From Pseudomonas baltica (GTDB taxonomy: Bacteria; Pseudomonadota; Gammaproteobacteria; Pseudomonadales; Pseudomonadaceae), in contig NZ_JACMYH010000001.1 in NCBI RefSeq assembly GCF_014235765.1, positions 930,001 to 994,000 of the forward strand: a DNA stretch of 64,000 nucleotides, written 5' to 3'. The translations under genes were made by a program, and so were the position numbers. Shown here piece by piece: positions 42,078 through 51,173 of the stretch (position 1 is its first letter; every line of letters starts with the position of its first letter). The notes under the pieces were generated by a model. That model did not search any database. It was not told the DNA's origin and saw nothing but the letters and a program-made list of their open reading frames with translations.

Positions 42078-42854
42078 ATGAGCAGCGACAACGATCGCAA
42101 CGGTATTCAAGTCATTTCCCGGGCAGCGGCTATCCTGCGCTGCCTCGAAAGCGAACCCGACGGCTTGAGCCTGGGCGCAATCGCCAAGCGCATCGAGCTA
42201 CCCCGCTCCACGGTGCAGCGGCTGGTCGACGCCCTGGCCCACGAAGAGCTGCTCAAGGTGCACGGCGCCGGCGGCGTGTGCCTGGGCCCGGCATTGATGC
42301 GCCTGGCCTCCAACAGCCATGTCGACATCATCCAGCAGGTCCGCCCCTATATGGAGGCACTGACCGAGCGCACCGGAGAAACCTCGGTACTGGTCAACCG
42401 CAACGGCACCCACCTGATGCTGCTGCACTCGGTGGTGTCGCCGCAGCCGCTGCGTGTGGCGCCCTCCTCCGGGAGTTTCCTCAGCGTCTACGCGACCTCG
42501 GGGGGCAAGGCATTGCTGGCCAAGATGAGTGACGAAGCCGTCGTGCAACTGCTCGGCCCGGTGCTCGAGCCGCTGACGCCCAGCACACCGGACCTGCCGC
42601 ACTTGCTTGAACAACTGGCTGAGGTTCGCGTGCGGGACTATGCCTGCGACGCCAATGAGCACATGATGGGCGTTGGTGCCGTGGCCGTGGCCCTGCAGAC
42701 CTCGCAAGGTCAGTACGCCCTGGCGCTGGTAGGTCCGGTATGGCGGGTCGAGGCGCAGCATGAGGTGTTTCGCCAGGCGTTGTTCGATACCCGCCAGGCC
42801 TTGACCCGTGCTCTGGGCGCAGGCCTGCGCACAGGCGAGACGTCGTCAATTTGA
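42078..42854 (+). CDS. IclR family transcriptional regulator, TtgV-like
   Basis: A 258-residue IclR regulator: winged HTH (residues about 9-70; GIQVISRAAAILRCLE, LSLGAIAKRIELPRSTVQRLVDALAHE) and a GAF-like effector domain. The N-terminal half resembles TtgV/SrpS, solvent-responsive repressors of Pseudomonas efflux pumps, with the same GIQVI-RAA start and LPRSTVQR helix. It is divergent from an EmrAB/NodT operon, so I infer drug- or solvent-responsive repression of that pump and of itself. TtgV-type control of an MFS rather than an RND pump would be a variation. Confidence 0.87.
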   Translation: MSSDNDRNGIQVISRAAAILRCLESEPDGLSLGAIAKRIELPRSTVQRLVDALAHEELLKVHGAGGVCLGPALMRLASNSHVDIIQQVRPYMEALTERTGETSVLVNRNGTHLMLLHSVVSPQPLRVAPSSGSFLSVYATSGGKALLAKMSDEAVVQLLGPVLEPLTPSTPDLPHLLEQLAEVRVRDYACDANEHMMGVGAVAVALQTSQGQYALALVGPVWRVEAQHEVFRQALFDTRQALTRALGAGLRTGETSSI

Positions 42855-43038
42855 AACAAAATGCCACTATCTTGATTGGCACAAGTGCCGAACCTAAAGG
42901 CAACATGACACTCAGAGAGTCGCCCCTGCCACAGGATAACAGGCAGGAAAAACAAAGACAGGGAGACCCAGGCGGCTGCTCGCAGCACGCATTGGACGGG
43001 TGTGTCAGCTAACCCAGAGAGAGTTCAAGACCCATCCT

Positions 43039-43713
43039 ATGAAAACTTTGAGCAACTGTGCCCGGCAGTTGAAACGCTACTACTACGCATTGCCCGCCAT
43101 GCTGTTGGCCGGTACCTGTTCCTTCCTGGCTTTCGAAATCAGCGACAGCCGTGCGGCTCCAGTGGATGGCACGCAGACCCTGGTGTTCCTGCGCCACGCC
43201 GAGAAACCCGCCGGTGGCCTCGGCCAGCTCAACTGTCAGGGCCTCAACCGCGCACTGAACCTGGCCGAGGTGCTGCCACAACGGTTCGGCAATGCCGATT
43301 TCGTGTTCGCCGCCGACCCTGGCCGGCACGTCGAGGAAGGCGAGAACGACGAATCCTACAGCTACCTGCGCCCGCTGATGACCATCAGCCCCAGTGCGAT
43401 CAAGCTCGGCCTGCCGGTGAACATCGAATACGGCGCCAACGACACCCAGGATCTGGCCAAGGAACTGATGCGCGACAAGTACCACAATGCCGTCATCTAT
43501 ACGGCCTGGTCGCATGGCTACCTACCGGAACTGATCAACGAAGTGGCCGGCCGCGCCGTGGGCCAGAAAATGAACATCACCGACGACTGGGAATCCGGCG
43601 ATTTCGATTCACTCTACGTGCTGACCCTGACCTGGCACGACGGCAAGGCCAGCCTGCTCTCGCGCAACGTCAAGCAGGGTCTGGACAATGGCCATACGGC
43701 TTGCCCGGTCTGA
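43039..43713 (+). CDS. Exported histidine phosphatase family protein
   Basis: A 224-residue protein with an N-terminal hydrophobic segment (YYALPAMLLAGTCSFLAF) that is a signal peptide or anchor, followed by a histidine phosphatase-like domain. The motif TLVFLRHAEKP holds the phospho-accepting His (RHA in place of RHG); the second catalytic His may be in AWSHGYLPELI. The domain probably lies in the periplasm. The ATG at 43039 has no strong ribosome site; a GTG at 43000 is the alternative. Substrate unknown. It stands alone between iclR and a small gene. Confidence 0.75.
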   Translation: MKTLSNCARQLKRYYYALPAMLLAGTCSFLAFEISDSRAAPVDGTQTLVFLRHAEKPAGGLGQLNCQGLNRALNLAEVLPQRFGNADFVFAADPGRHVEEGENDESYSYLRPLMTISPSAIKLGLPVNIEYGANDTQDLAKELMRDKYHNAVIYTAWSHGYLPELINEVAGRAVGQKMNITDDWESGDFDSLYVLTLTWHDGKASLLSRNVKQGLDNGHTACPV

Positions 43714-43764
43714 CACCGGCCAGGGCCGTGTGAGTGGCACCAAGCGCTGCAAGGGAGGCTCGGG

Positions 43765-43770
43765 TATACT
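43765..43770 (+). promoter_or_regulatory. Candidate -10 box for the small gene at 43807
   Basis: TATACT, preceded by CGGG, lies 36 bp before the ATG of the small gene. No good -35 hexamer is visible, so activity is uncertain. It falls in the loop of a GGGAGG/CCTCCC dyad that could also end the phosphatase transcript. Confidence 0.3.
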
Positions 43771-43806
43771 GCCCCTCCCTTTCAACGCGCTTGCCCCGGA
43801 GTCACC

Positions 43807-44019
43807 ATGCCTGTCAGTCAACATCCCGATGCCGATCCGCTCGTCCAGGACGCCGAGCTCGACAGCCAGGCAGCGGTCCCGGCGTTCACCTTCCCGTTCA
43901 AGCCCGGTGCTTTCGCGGCCAAGGAAGCGGCGCGCTACCCCGGCGCCGGCAAGTCCAACCACGACAAGACCCCAGGCCGCGCGCCGAACGGCACGCGCCG
44001 CTCCATGGGCAAGCGCTGA
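43807..44019 (+). CDS. Small hypothetical protein with basic C-terminus
   Basis: Seventy residues: an acidic N-terminal half (QHPDADPLVQDAELDSQ), a central FTFPFKPGAFAAKEAARYPG, and a basic tail ending RRSMGKR. GGAG lies 6 bp before the ATG and a perfect palindromic terminator follows 36 bp after the stop, which together support a real, single-gene unit. It looks soluble and partly disordered. The phrase FPFKPGAFAAKEAARYP is distinctive but I do not recognise a named family. Confidence 0.7.
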   Translation: MPVSQHPDADPLVQDAELDSQAAVPAFTFPFKPGAFAAKEAARYPGAGKSNHDKTPGRAPNGTRRSMGKR

Positions 44020-44055
44020 GCGCCCGCCGTAGGCAAAACCCCGGAATGCACAACG

Positions 44056-44081
44056 ACAAAGCCACCCTAGGGTGGCTTTGT
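44056..44081. terminator. Palindromic bidirectional terminator
   Basis: A perfect 26-bp palindrome made of two 13-base halves (ACAAAGCCACCCT and its complement). TTTGTGATTTT follows on the plus strand and TTTGTCGTTG on the minus strand. It ends the small gene and the WecG-family gene, which converge here. Confidence 0.7.
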
Positions 44082-44086
44082 GATTT

Positions 44087-44821
44087 TCAGGGCTTCTGGC
44101 GCTGCTGGGAATACTGCCGCGCGATGATCGGCACGATACGCCGTCCGTCGTGCCAATAGCGCCCGGCCAGGCGACGCGGCTCGCTGAGGATGCGGTGCAG
44201 CCACTCCAGTGACAGCTTCTGCACCCACATCGGCGCGCGTTGCACCTTGCCCGACAGGAAGTTCAGCGCTGCGCCCGTGCACAAGCCTACGCCGTGGGCC
44301 AGGCCGCGGTCGGCGATCATCTTGCACAGCAGTTCCTGGCGCGGCGAACCGACCGACATGATCACCAGCTGCGCCCGATGCTGTTCGACGAACTGCAGGG
44401 TGGCCTCCACTTCTGCAGGGTTGTCGATGAAGCCCATCGGCGGGTTGTAGTGCAGGAACGTCACCGCCGGGTAGCGCTGGGCCAGCACCTGCAGCACATC
44501 GGTGGTCGAGCCGACGACCGTCACGGTCCAGCCTTCACGCTGGGCTTCATCCATCACCGACACGGTCAGGGTGCTGCCTGGGATGGCTTCGGGCACACCG
44601 GCGTCGAACTTGCGCAGCACGGGCATCAGTACTCGGCTGTCGCAGACCCGGTAGGCCGCCGCGTCATAGGCATTGCGGAAAACCGAGTCGTTTTCAAGCA
44701 GCACAACGTGGTTCACGTTGGCGGTAACCACGTAGCCAAACGGCTTGTTCACGTCGCCCTTGATGGCACGGATCAAGTGCGTTTGGTCACCTTTGTAGAA
44801 ATCTATTCCAAAAACTTTCAT
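44087..44821 (-). CDS. WecB/TagA/CpsF-family glycosyltransferase
   Basis: Cytoplasmic GT26-type transferase of 244 residues, the family of WecG (ManNAcA) and TagA (ManNAc) that adds a sugar to a polyprenyl-linked acceptor. Conserved parts are TANVNHVVLLEND, YRVCDSRVL (Asp), HYNPPMGF, and SVGSPRQELLCKMI. The C-terminal basic/aromatic stretch (LSLEWLHRILSEPRRLAGRYW) is the membrane-association region typical of the family. It is divergent from the GH5 gene and faces a terminator, and it probably contributes the second or third sugar of the polysaccharide. Confidence 0.9.
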   Translation of the reverse strand: MKVFGIDFYKGDQTHLIRAIKGDVNKPFGYVVTANVNHVVLLENDSVFRNAYDAAAYRVCDSRVLMPVLRKFDAGVPEAIPGSTLTVSVMDEAQREGWTVTVVGSTTDVLQVLAQRYPAVTFLHYNPPMGFIDNPAEVEATLQFVEQHRAQLVIMSVGSPRQELLCKMIADRGLAHGVGLCTGAALNFLSGKVQRAPMWVQKLSLEWLHRILSEPRRLAGRYWHDGRRIVPIIARQYSQQRQKP

Positions 44822-44948
44822 CCAGGCCGTCCTATCAGTTCTAGAATGCGTTAATGCAGCGCCATAGAAAGGCTGCGGGAGCTTGGACGATTCGGCTTAT
44901 TCGTCTGAAGCATGGTAATTGACTGGTTTCCATCCATAGGCTGAGCCA

Positions 44949-46052
44949 ATGAACAGCAAAAGGTTGTATTCACGTGCAGATTCCGGGCGCGCAGTACCTT
45001 TCGTGCCTCAACTCCACCCGTCTCGTCCTCGTCGTGCACTGTTGAGTGCGGCGATGTCGATGGCGCTGGTGCTGGGCTCTGGCGCCGCATTCGCGGATGT
45101 GCCGATGGTTCAGATCAACGTATCGGGGGCAGAGTTCTCCGAGAATGCGTTTCCGGGCGTGGAAGGTACGCATTATTTCTTTCCGCGCGAAGGTTTCTTT
45201 GCCAACTGGAAGCGTCGCGGCATTCAAAGCGTGCGTTTTCCGCTCAAGTGGGAGCGCCTGCAACCCACGCTGGGTGGGGCATTCGACCCCACCTATGCCA
45301 AGTTGATCGACAAGATGCTGGTGCAGGCTGCACAGGCGAACATGCAAGTGATCCTCGACGTGCACAACTACGGGCGCTACCGCGGCAAGATCATCGGCAC
45401 CAGGGAAGTCACCGTGGCTCACTATAAGAACCTCATGACTCAGATGGCCCGCCGCTGGAGCCCCTACAGTGCGCTGGCCGGCTACGACCTGATGAACGAG
45501 CCCCACGACGAATCCGACGCCATCTGGCCGACTGCGGCGCAGGCTGGCATCGACGCCATACGCAGCATCGACAAGACTCGTCCGATCTACGTCGAGGGCC
45601 GCTCGTGGGCCAGTGCCGAACGCTGGCCGCACTATAACGACGAGCTGCTCAAACTCAAGGACCCGTCGAACAAGCTGATCTTTTCCGCGCATATCTACAT
45701 CGATCCAGACGGCAGTGGTAACTACAAGAATCGAATTTCCGGTAAATGGGATCCGGATATCGGGGTAAACCGAGCCAAGCCCTTCGTCGAGTGGCTCAAG
45801 CGCAACGGCAAGAAAGGCCACATCGGCGAGTTCGGCGTCCCTGACAATGACCCCCGCTGGCTGGACGCGGCCGAGCGGCTGCACAAGTACCTGGCCCTGC
45901 AGTGCATGCCGCTCACCTACTGGTCGAGCGGCCCTTACTGGGGTGGCTACTTCATGGCGGTCGAGCCGATCAACGGCAAGGCCCGTCCTCAATGGTCGGT
46001 CATGGGCAGGTACCTGAAAGAGCCGAAGTGCAAGGCTATCGGCCCGACCTGA
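44949..46052 (+). CDS. Secreted glycoside hydrolase family 5 (cellulase-like)
   Basis: A 367-residue exported (beta/alpha)8 hydrolase. After a long basic N-region, LLSAAMSMALVLGSGAAFA is the signal peptide with likely cleavage after AFA (residue 49). Catalytic acid Glu184 lies in YDLMNEPHD and nucleophile Glu294 in HIGEFGVPD, as in GH5. Substrate is a beta-1,4-linked glucan or mannan in known relatives. It is the only plus-strand gene inside the exopolysaccharide cluster, so it probably trims or releases that polymer in the periplasm. Its last 17 bp overlap the convergent polymerase gene. Confidence 0.9.
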   Translation: MNSKRLYSRADSGRAVPFVPQLHPSRPRRALLSAAMSMALVLGSGAAFADVPMVQINVSGAEFSENAFPGVEGTHYFFPREGFFANWKRRGIQSVRFPLKWERLQPTLGGAFDPTYAKLIDKMLVQAAQANMQVILDVHNYGRYRGKIIGTREVTVAHYKNLMTQMARRWSPYSALAGYDLMNEPHDESDAIWPTAAQAGIDAIRSIDKTRPIYVEGRSWASAERWPHYNDELLKLKDPSNKLIFSAHIYIDPDGSGNYKNRISGKWDPDIGVNRAKPFVEWLKRNGKKGHIGEFGVPDNDPRWLDAAERLHKYLALQCMPLTYWSSGPYWGGYFMAVEPINGKARPQWSVMGRYLKEPKCKAIGPT

Positions 46053-47319
46053 TCGGCAGTCCCACAGGGCCGGCCGGTCGTTCCAGTGGACGATCGGCCG
46101 GTTGCGATGCAGGCACCCTCACCTGACCGTAATAGACGAATGCCGCAACCGCGAGCGCTGCGATGTTGCCGTCGTACATCATAGCCGGCGACAGGAACAG
46201 ATTGATCAGGTTGAAGCACATGTCCAGGACGAAGGCAGCCAGCAGGTCGCCTTTGTTGCGGCATTGACGGCTGATTCTCCAGAATCCGACGAAGTACACC
46301 AGAATGATCAGCGGCATGATGAAGCCGTAGCGATACAGCACGCCCAGCAAGCCCACGTCCGACAGGTAGAAGTACGAGCTGTACAGGCGCGAGAACCCGC
46401 CCTGCCACTGCAGCGACAACGCCCCCATCCCTACGTACCAGTTCGCCGCGGTATCACGCAGAATGATCGCCGTGGTATCGGCACGCACCCCACCCGGCTC
46501 GGTCGCTTCCTGCACCAGGGCCATCAGTCGCTCGTACTGCGCTTCGAACGGCGCCGGCATCACCATGTAGGCGATTCCGCCCACCACGATCATTGCCAGG
46601 CCCAGCTTGACCAGCACATGCAGGTGCGCACGGAAGATCCACAGCGCCGCCAGGGTCCACACCAGCATCGTGTTACGCGTCTGCAGAACCAGCCACAGGT
46701 AGGCGGCGAACAGGCCGAGCAACAGCACCGGGACCAATTCGATACGACGGCGCAGGCGGTACATCAGCATCATCGCGCACAGCGACACATACGACCCGCC
46801 AATGCTGAAGCGGTCCGGACGCAACGGGTTGAGGCCGTAGTCCTTCTCGTCGACGTTGAACGCGACCGCGGCGTTTTCCGGGACGATCTTGAAGTAGTAG
46901 AGAAAGCCTACCGCAACGCACGCCAGGCCACCGATCAGGAAATAGCGCTCGAGCTGCTCCTGGGTCGGTTGCGCCTTCAACATCAGGTACAAGGCCGGGA
47001 AGAACAGCAGGTAGAGGAAGTTGCGGCGCTCTTCGAGCAGGCCGTAGAACAGCGGCTGCTCGAAGTGATACCAGGAGAACAGTGCGGACATCACCGGCAG
47101 GGCCACGCCCATGAACAGGATCCACATACTGGCCCGTGACTGCCACGGGCGTTGCCACATGGCCAGCAACAGCACCGCTGCGCCCACCACACCGGCCAGG
47201 TACAGCTCACGCAGGTACGGCAGCCCCGCCAGCTTGTTGTCGGTCAGGAAAACGAAGCCGGAGTTGACCACCACCAGCAGGCACAGCAACGTGCGCGGAT
47301 TGAACAAAGCCTGGAGCAT
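46036..47319 (-). CDS. Polysaccharide polymerase, O-antigen ligase/Wzy-like
   Basis: Polytopic inner-membrane protein of 427 residues with about 11 hydrophobic segments and one large periplasmic loop (about 270-320) containing RDTAANWYVGMGALSLQWQG, as in Wzy/WaaL proteins. It would join undecaprenyl-linked repeat units at the periplasmic face. Sequence conservation in this family is low, so the call rests on topology and on the adjacent flippase and transferases. It is the last gene of the long minus-strand cluster, 28 bp after the GT2 gene. Confidence 0.8.
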   Translation of the reverse strand: MLQALFNPRTLLCLLVVVNSGFVFLTDNKLAGLPYLRELYLAGVVGAAVLLLAMWQRPWQSRASMWILFMGVALPVMSALFSWYHFEQPLFYGLLEERRNFLYLLFFPALYLMLKAQPTQEQLERYFLIGGLACVAVGFLYYFKIVPENAAVAFNVDEKDYGLNPLRPDRFSIGGSYVSLCAMMLMYRLRRRIELVPVLLLGLFAAYLWLVLQTRNTMLVWTLAALWIFRAHLHVLVKLGLAMIVVGGIAYMVMPAPFEAQYERLMALVQEATEPGGVRADTTAIILRDTAANWYVGMGALSLQWQGGFSRLYSSYFYLSDVGLLGVLYRYGFIMPLIILVYFVGFWRISRQCRNKGDLLAAFVLDMCFNLINLFLSPAMMYDGNIAALAVAAFVYYGQVRVPASQPADRPLERPAGPVGLPIRSGR

Positions 47320-47347
47320 GTCCGTTACCTCGTGGACGATAGATCAC

Positions 47348-48295
47348 TCAGCGCCATTTGAACGCCAAGCCCTCGGTGATGCCCTTGATGCCGAACTTGA
47401 TGTTCTTGGCACTGCCGCGGTTCTGCAGCACGGTGATCGCGCCCAGCGCGATCGCCGAGACGAAGGTGCACGCGGTCGAATGAAAGCGCTTGTTGTACAT
47501 GATGGCCGCGCGGTTGCGGTAGAAGTGGAACATGTGGCTGCGGCCACGGGTGCTGCCGCTGTCGCCATGGCGAGCGAAGCTGTTCAGAGCGACACGACCA
47601 TGCCAGCCCACGGCGGCGGCGCGACGTTCCCAGTCCACTTCTTCGGAATACATGAAGTAGCGGTGGTCCATCATGCCGACCTCTTCGATCACCTCGCGAC
47701 GCACCATCAGGCTGGCGCCCATCAGGTAGTCGGGCTCGGGCAGGCCGGCTGTGGCCAGTTGCGTGCGATCCAGGTTCTTGCCCATCAGCTTGGTCTTGCC
47801 CAGCCAGGGGAAGAGCATTCCGCCACCCACGCACTGGACCACCTGTGGCCGGTCCGAATACACCAGCACGGAAGCCGAGAAGCCGCATTTGGGCGACTGC
47901 TCCAGGGTATCGCGCAGCGCTTCCAGCGCACCGGCCTCGACGGTCACATCGTTGTTGAGCAGCCAGATGTAGCGATAGCCTGCGCGTATCGCGTAGTCGA
48001 TGCCCACGTTGTTGCCGCCGGCGTAGCCGTGGTTGCCTTCGTTGACGATCAAGACGCGCTCATGGGGCGTGTCATAGCTGCCGGCGGCGCGCTCGTCGAT
48101 CACCCGTACGTCCGGGCCGGTCGAATCGTTGAGAAACTGCTGCAGGCGCGACACGCTGTCGTCCTTGGAATCGTTGTCGATCACCACGACCGGAACGCGG
48201 CAGTGCGCGTCCAGAGCACGGATGCAGTCGATGGTGGTATCGGCGCCATTCCAGTTGAGGATGATCGCGCATACGTCATTATTGGATCTGGTCAT
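47348..48295 (-). CDS. Family 2 glycosyltransferase
   Basis: GT-A fold transferase of 315 residues, rhamnosyltransferase-like. Nucleotide-sugar motifs are AIILNWNG, VVVIDNDSKDDS, and the DxD-type LLNNDV; the acceptor region has LMGASLMVRREVIEEVGMMD and FMYSEEVDWERRAAAVGW, typical of the WbbL-like group. It acts on the cytoplasmic lipid-linked intermediate. A dTDP- or GDP-rhamnose donor would agree with gmd in the same cluster, but that is inference. The ATG overlaps the flippase stop by 4 bp. Confidence 0.9.
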   Translation of the reverse strand: MTRSNNDVCAIILNWNGADTTIDCIRALDAHCRVPVVVIDNDSKDDSVSRLQQFLNDSTGPDVRVIDERAAGSYDTPHERVLIVNEGNHGYAGGNNVGIDYAIRAGYRYIWLLNNDVTVEAGALEALRDTLEQSPKCGFSASVLVYSDRPQVVQCVGGGMLFPWLGKTKLMGKNLDRTQLATAGLPEPDYLMGASLMVRREVIEEVGMMDHRYFMYSEEVDWERRAAAVGWHGRVALNSFARHGDSGSTRGRSHMFHFYRNRAAIMYNKRFHSTACTFVSAIALGAITVLQNRGSAKNIKFGIKGITEGLAFKWR

Positions 48296-49650
48296 GCTTC
48301 AGCCTCCTGTAGAGTGCCACGCTGGCGGTTCTGCCAGGCACGCGCCTTGAATACGACGATCGACAGCATCGCCAGATAGATGAAAATGTTTGCTGCCGCG
48401 ATGGCCATCACCACCGCCAGGGCCGAGCCGCCCCAGAAGGCGCCCAGGGCCACCGCGCCGAAGCGCAGCGAGGTCGCGAAGACTTCGAAGCCAAGGAAGT
48501 AGGCCTGCAGGCGCAAGGCCGGGATGGCCACTTCGCACGGCATCGCCGCGAACCGGGCCAATTCCGCCAGGGCCAGCCAGCGCGCGTATTCACCCGCTTC
48601 GTGCCACTGGGCACCGAAGGCCACGGTGAACAGCCAGGGCCCGGCAATGACCAGGATCAGGAAGCCCGCCGAGCCGATCGCCGTCATCGCGCCGACGCCC
48701 TTGAGCAGCAGGCCGACCACCGCTTCACGCGCATGGACGGCGGCGGCGATGCGCGGGTAGAAGACGCTGCCCATGGCCTTGCCGATGAAGTTGCTGGGCA
48801 TTGCCAGCACTTGCAGGCACAGGGCGAAATAGCCGGCCGGTATGGCGCCGAACAGCGAGGCCAGTACCAGTGTGGGCATGTGCACCGACAAGGCGTTGAT
48901 CAACACCTGCGGGGCACGGAAAAGTGGGAAGTCGCGGTATTCGCTGGCCAGTTGGCGCAGGGTCTTGCGCGGCGCCTCGTCGGTTTCGGCAACCTCGGCC
49001 GGGGCCGGCTTGCTCATGGCCATGCCGATCAGGATCAGCAGGCTGTGCACCACGTAGTACAGAGCACTGGTGACCACCAGCATGGTTGCGCTGTTGTTGA
49101 ACAGGCCGCCGACACTGCGCATGCCATTGTAGACCAGCGCATGGCTGGTGGCGGCTCGGGCGGTCAGGCGATAGCGCCCATGGCGGTAGAGCCACTGCTG
49201 CAGCACTTCGAGCACCGCCGAGCTGAACATCACCAATGGTAGCAGCATCAGGTACGGGGTGAGCAGTGACAGGTTCCAGCGCTCGGCCAGCATCGGCCCC
49301 CACCACAACAGCACACCGGCAACCAGTATGGAAACCAGCAAGGCGACCACGGTCGCCAGCTTGGCCAGTCCGCTGGCGTCGCGGTGGGTCTGCGGCAGGA
49401 CGATGGCCATCGACCAGGTCAGGCTGCAGGCCGGGATCAGAATGATCGTCAGGCTGAGGAAGGTACCCACCACCCCGAACGCTTCGGGGCCGTAGATACG
49501 CATGATCACCGGGATCAGCGCGAGGTTGATCAGCTGCGCGCCGGCCGAGCCGCCGAGCGCGGTCGCCAGATTCCGCACCATGCGGTTCTGGCGCAACTGC
49601 TGAATGAGGCCGGGGGCCGGTGTCGGCCCCTGGCTCAAGTCGTGTTCCAT
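48292..49650 (-). CDS. Oligosaccharide flippase (Wzx/PST family)
   Basis: Inner-membrane flippase of 452 residues with 12-14 helices. The first helix region MVRNLATALGGSAGAQLINLALIPVIMRIYGPEAFGVVG in outline is the standard Wzx start (only MRIYGPEAFG need be noted). It turns lipid-linked repeat units to the periplasm. GGAGG lies 5 bp before the ATG at 49650; a frame from 49728 would overlap the upstream gene and is rejected. A charged loop (SKPAPAEVAETDEAPRKT) sits mid-protein. Confidence 0.88.
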   Translation of the reverse strand: MEHDLSQGPTPAPGLIQQLRQNRMVRNLATALGGSAGAQLINLALIPVIMRIYGPEAFGVVGTFLSLTIILIPACSLTWSMAIVLPQTHRDASGLAKLATVVALLVSILVAGVLLWWGPMLAERWNLSLLTPYLMLLPLVMFSSAVLEVLQQWLYRHGRYRLTARAATSHALVYNGMRSVGGLFNNSATMLVVTSALYYVVHSLLILIGMAMSKPAPAEVAETDEAPRKTLRQLASEYRDFPLFRAPQVLINALSVHMPTLVLASLFGAIPAGYFALCLQVLAMPSNFIGKAMGSVFYPRIAAAVHAREAVVGLLLKGVGAMTAIGSAGFLILVIAGPWLFTVAFGAQWHEAGEYARWLALAELARFAAMPCEVAIPALRLQAYFLGFEVFATSLRFGAVALGAFWGGSALAVVMAIAAANIFIYLAMLSIVVFKARAWQNRQRGTLQEAEA

Positions 49651-49664
49651 CCCAGCCTCCGGGC

Positions 49665-51059
49665 TCAATAGATGTTCCGTGAGAACAGGGTGAACGGGGT
49701 CTTGATCAGGATCTTGATGTCCAGCCACAACGACCAGTGATTGATGTAGGCCAGGTCACGCTCCAGGCGCCCCTGCATCTTGTCCAGGGTATCGGTTTCG
49801 CCACGGAAGCCGCTGACCTGGGCCAGGCCGGTGATGCCTGGCTTGATGCGATGACGTGCCATGTAGGCCATCAATTTGTCGCAGTAGTAATGGTTGTGGG
49901 CGATGGCGTGTGGACGCGGGCCGACCAGGGCCATTTCGCCGCGCAGCACGTTGATCAACTGTGGCAGCTCGTCGAGCGAAGAGCGACGCAGGAACGCACC
50001 GACGCGGGTTACGCGCGAATCGTTGCGGGTGGCCTGCTTCACTTCCTGGTCGTCGTGCATGCGCATCGAACGGAACTTGTAGACGTGAATCACGGTGCCG
50101 TTGCAGCCGTCGCGACCCTGGCGGAAGAACACCGGGCCTGGCGAGGACAGCTTGACCGCCACTGCGCAGCTGATCAGTACCGGTGCCAGGGCGATGATCG
50201 CCAGCAGCGCCAGGCTGCGGTCGATCAGGTCCTTGGCCATGGCCGCAGCAGGGTGCGAGCTCAGCGGGGTTTCGTTGAGGTAGATGGCCGGGAACTGCTC
50301 GATCTGCGAGATCGACTGATTGAGCAGCATCATGCTGCCGAAGTCCGGCACCCAGACCACGTCCACCGCCAGGTCGAGCAGGTCGACGTAGATCGATTCG
50401 ATCTGCACCATGCGATCCAGTGGCAGGGCGATGTACACCCGACGCACTTGCTCGCGCTGAACGATGTCGCGCAGTTCGTCGAAACCGCCCAGGTGCGGCA
50501 CGCCAGGCACCGGTACCCAGTCGGCATCGACTTCGGCGTCCGGCGCGATCACGCCCAGAACCGGTACCCGCGGCTTGAGCTGGCGCGCCAACTTGCCGGC
50601 CAGTTCACCGGCGCCGATGATCACGGCCTTGCGCTCGTTCTTCAGACGCTGGTTGTGACGGTTGAGCAGGAAGCGCAGCGGGATGAAGGTTGCCGCCTGG
50701 GCGAGGAAGCCGTAGACGATCAGCTTGACGGCCATGCCGGGCGCCAACGTCTGCGGGCTGCCACTGAGCCAGATGACCACCGCCAGGGCGGCGACCAGGG
50801 TCAGCCAGCCGCCGAGCAGGCGCAACAGGCCGCTCAGGTAGTTCAGGCGCTTGTGGTAAACGTGCAGGAAACTGTAGACGGGGACCGAGGCAAGAACCCC
50901 GATCATCATCAGGACCCGATACTGGGGCGGGAATTCGTTGAAGTGTGCGTACAGGACACTGAATGTCAGCGCGCATGCCAGCGTGGCACCCGCGAGCCAC
51001 ATGGTCCAGAACGTCAGGCCCCGACGATTTACCATCGGGTGCAAGCGAGGCGCAATCAT
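49665..51059 (-). CDS. Undecaprenyl-phosphate sugar phosphotransferase (WcaJ-like)
   Basis: The enzyme of 464 residues that starts repeat-unit synthesis by placing a hexose-1-phosphate on undecaprenyl phosphate. Four N-terminal helices, a Rossmann-like CoA_binding_3 region (AVIIGAGELAGKLARQL), then the bacterial sugar transferase domain: KDLIDRSLALL, FFRQGRDGCNG, VYKFRSMR, SLDELPQLINVLRGEMALVG. WcaJ-type members use UDP-glucose. GAGGA lies 8 bp upstream of the ATG at 51059. A 114-bp gap separates it from the kinase gene. Confidence 0.92.
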   Translation of the reverse strand: MIAPRLHPMVNRRGLTFWTMWLAGATLACALTFSVLYAHFNEFPPQYRVLMMIGVLASVPVYSFLHVYHKRLNYLSGLLRLLGGWLTLVAALAVVIWLSGSPQTLAPGMAVKLIVYGFLAQAATFIPLRFLLNRHNQRLKNERKAVIIGAGELAGKLARQLKPRVPVLGVIAPDAEVDADWVPVPGVPHLGGFDELRDIVQREQVRRVYIALPLDRMVQIESIYVDLLDLAVDVVWVPDFGSMMLLNQSISQIEQFPAIYLNETPLSSHPAAAMAKDLIDRSLALLAIIALAPVLISCAVAVKLSSPGPVFFRQGRDGCNGTVIHVYKFRSMRMHDDQEVKQATRNDSRVTRVGAFLRRSSLDELPQLINVLRGEMALVGPRPHAIAHNHYYCDKLMAYMARHRIKPGITGLAQVSGFRGETDTLDKMQGRLERDLAYINHWSLWLDIKILIKTPFTLFSRNIY

Positions 51060-51173
51060 AGATGTATCCTCTGCAGACAAGTGCGGCGTGGTTGGGCATT
51101 TTCCGTAACGCGACCAGCCGTGCGCACGGCTCACCCCGAAGGGAGAGCGGCGCGGCTGCAAGGTCGGAAAGGT

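Noticed and set aside
42886..42960. CCTGCC/GGCAGG dyad after the iclR-type gene as a terminator
   Set aside because: The downstream run is A-rich rather than T-rich on the coding strand, and the loop is long.
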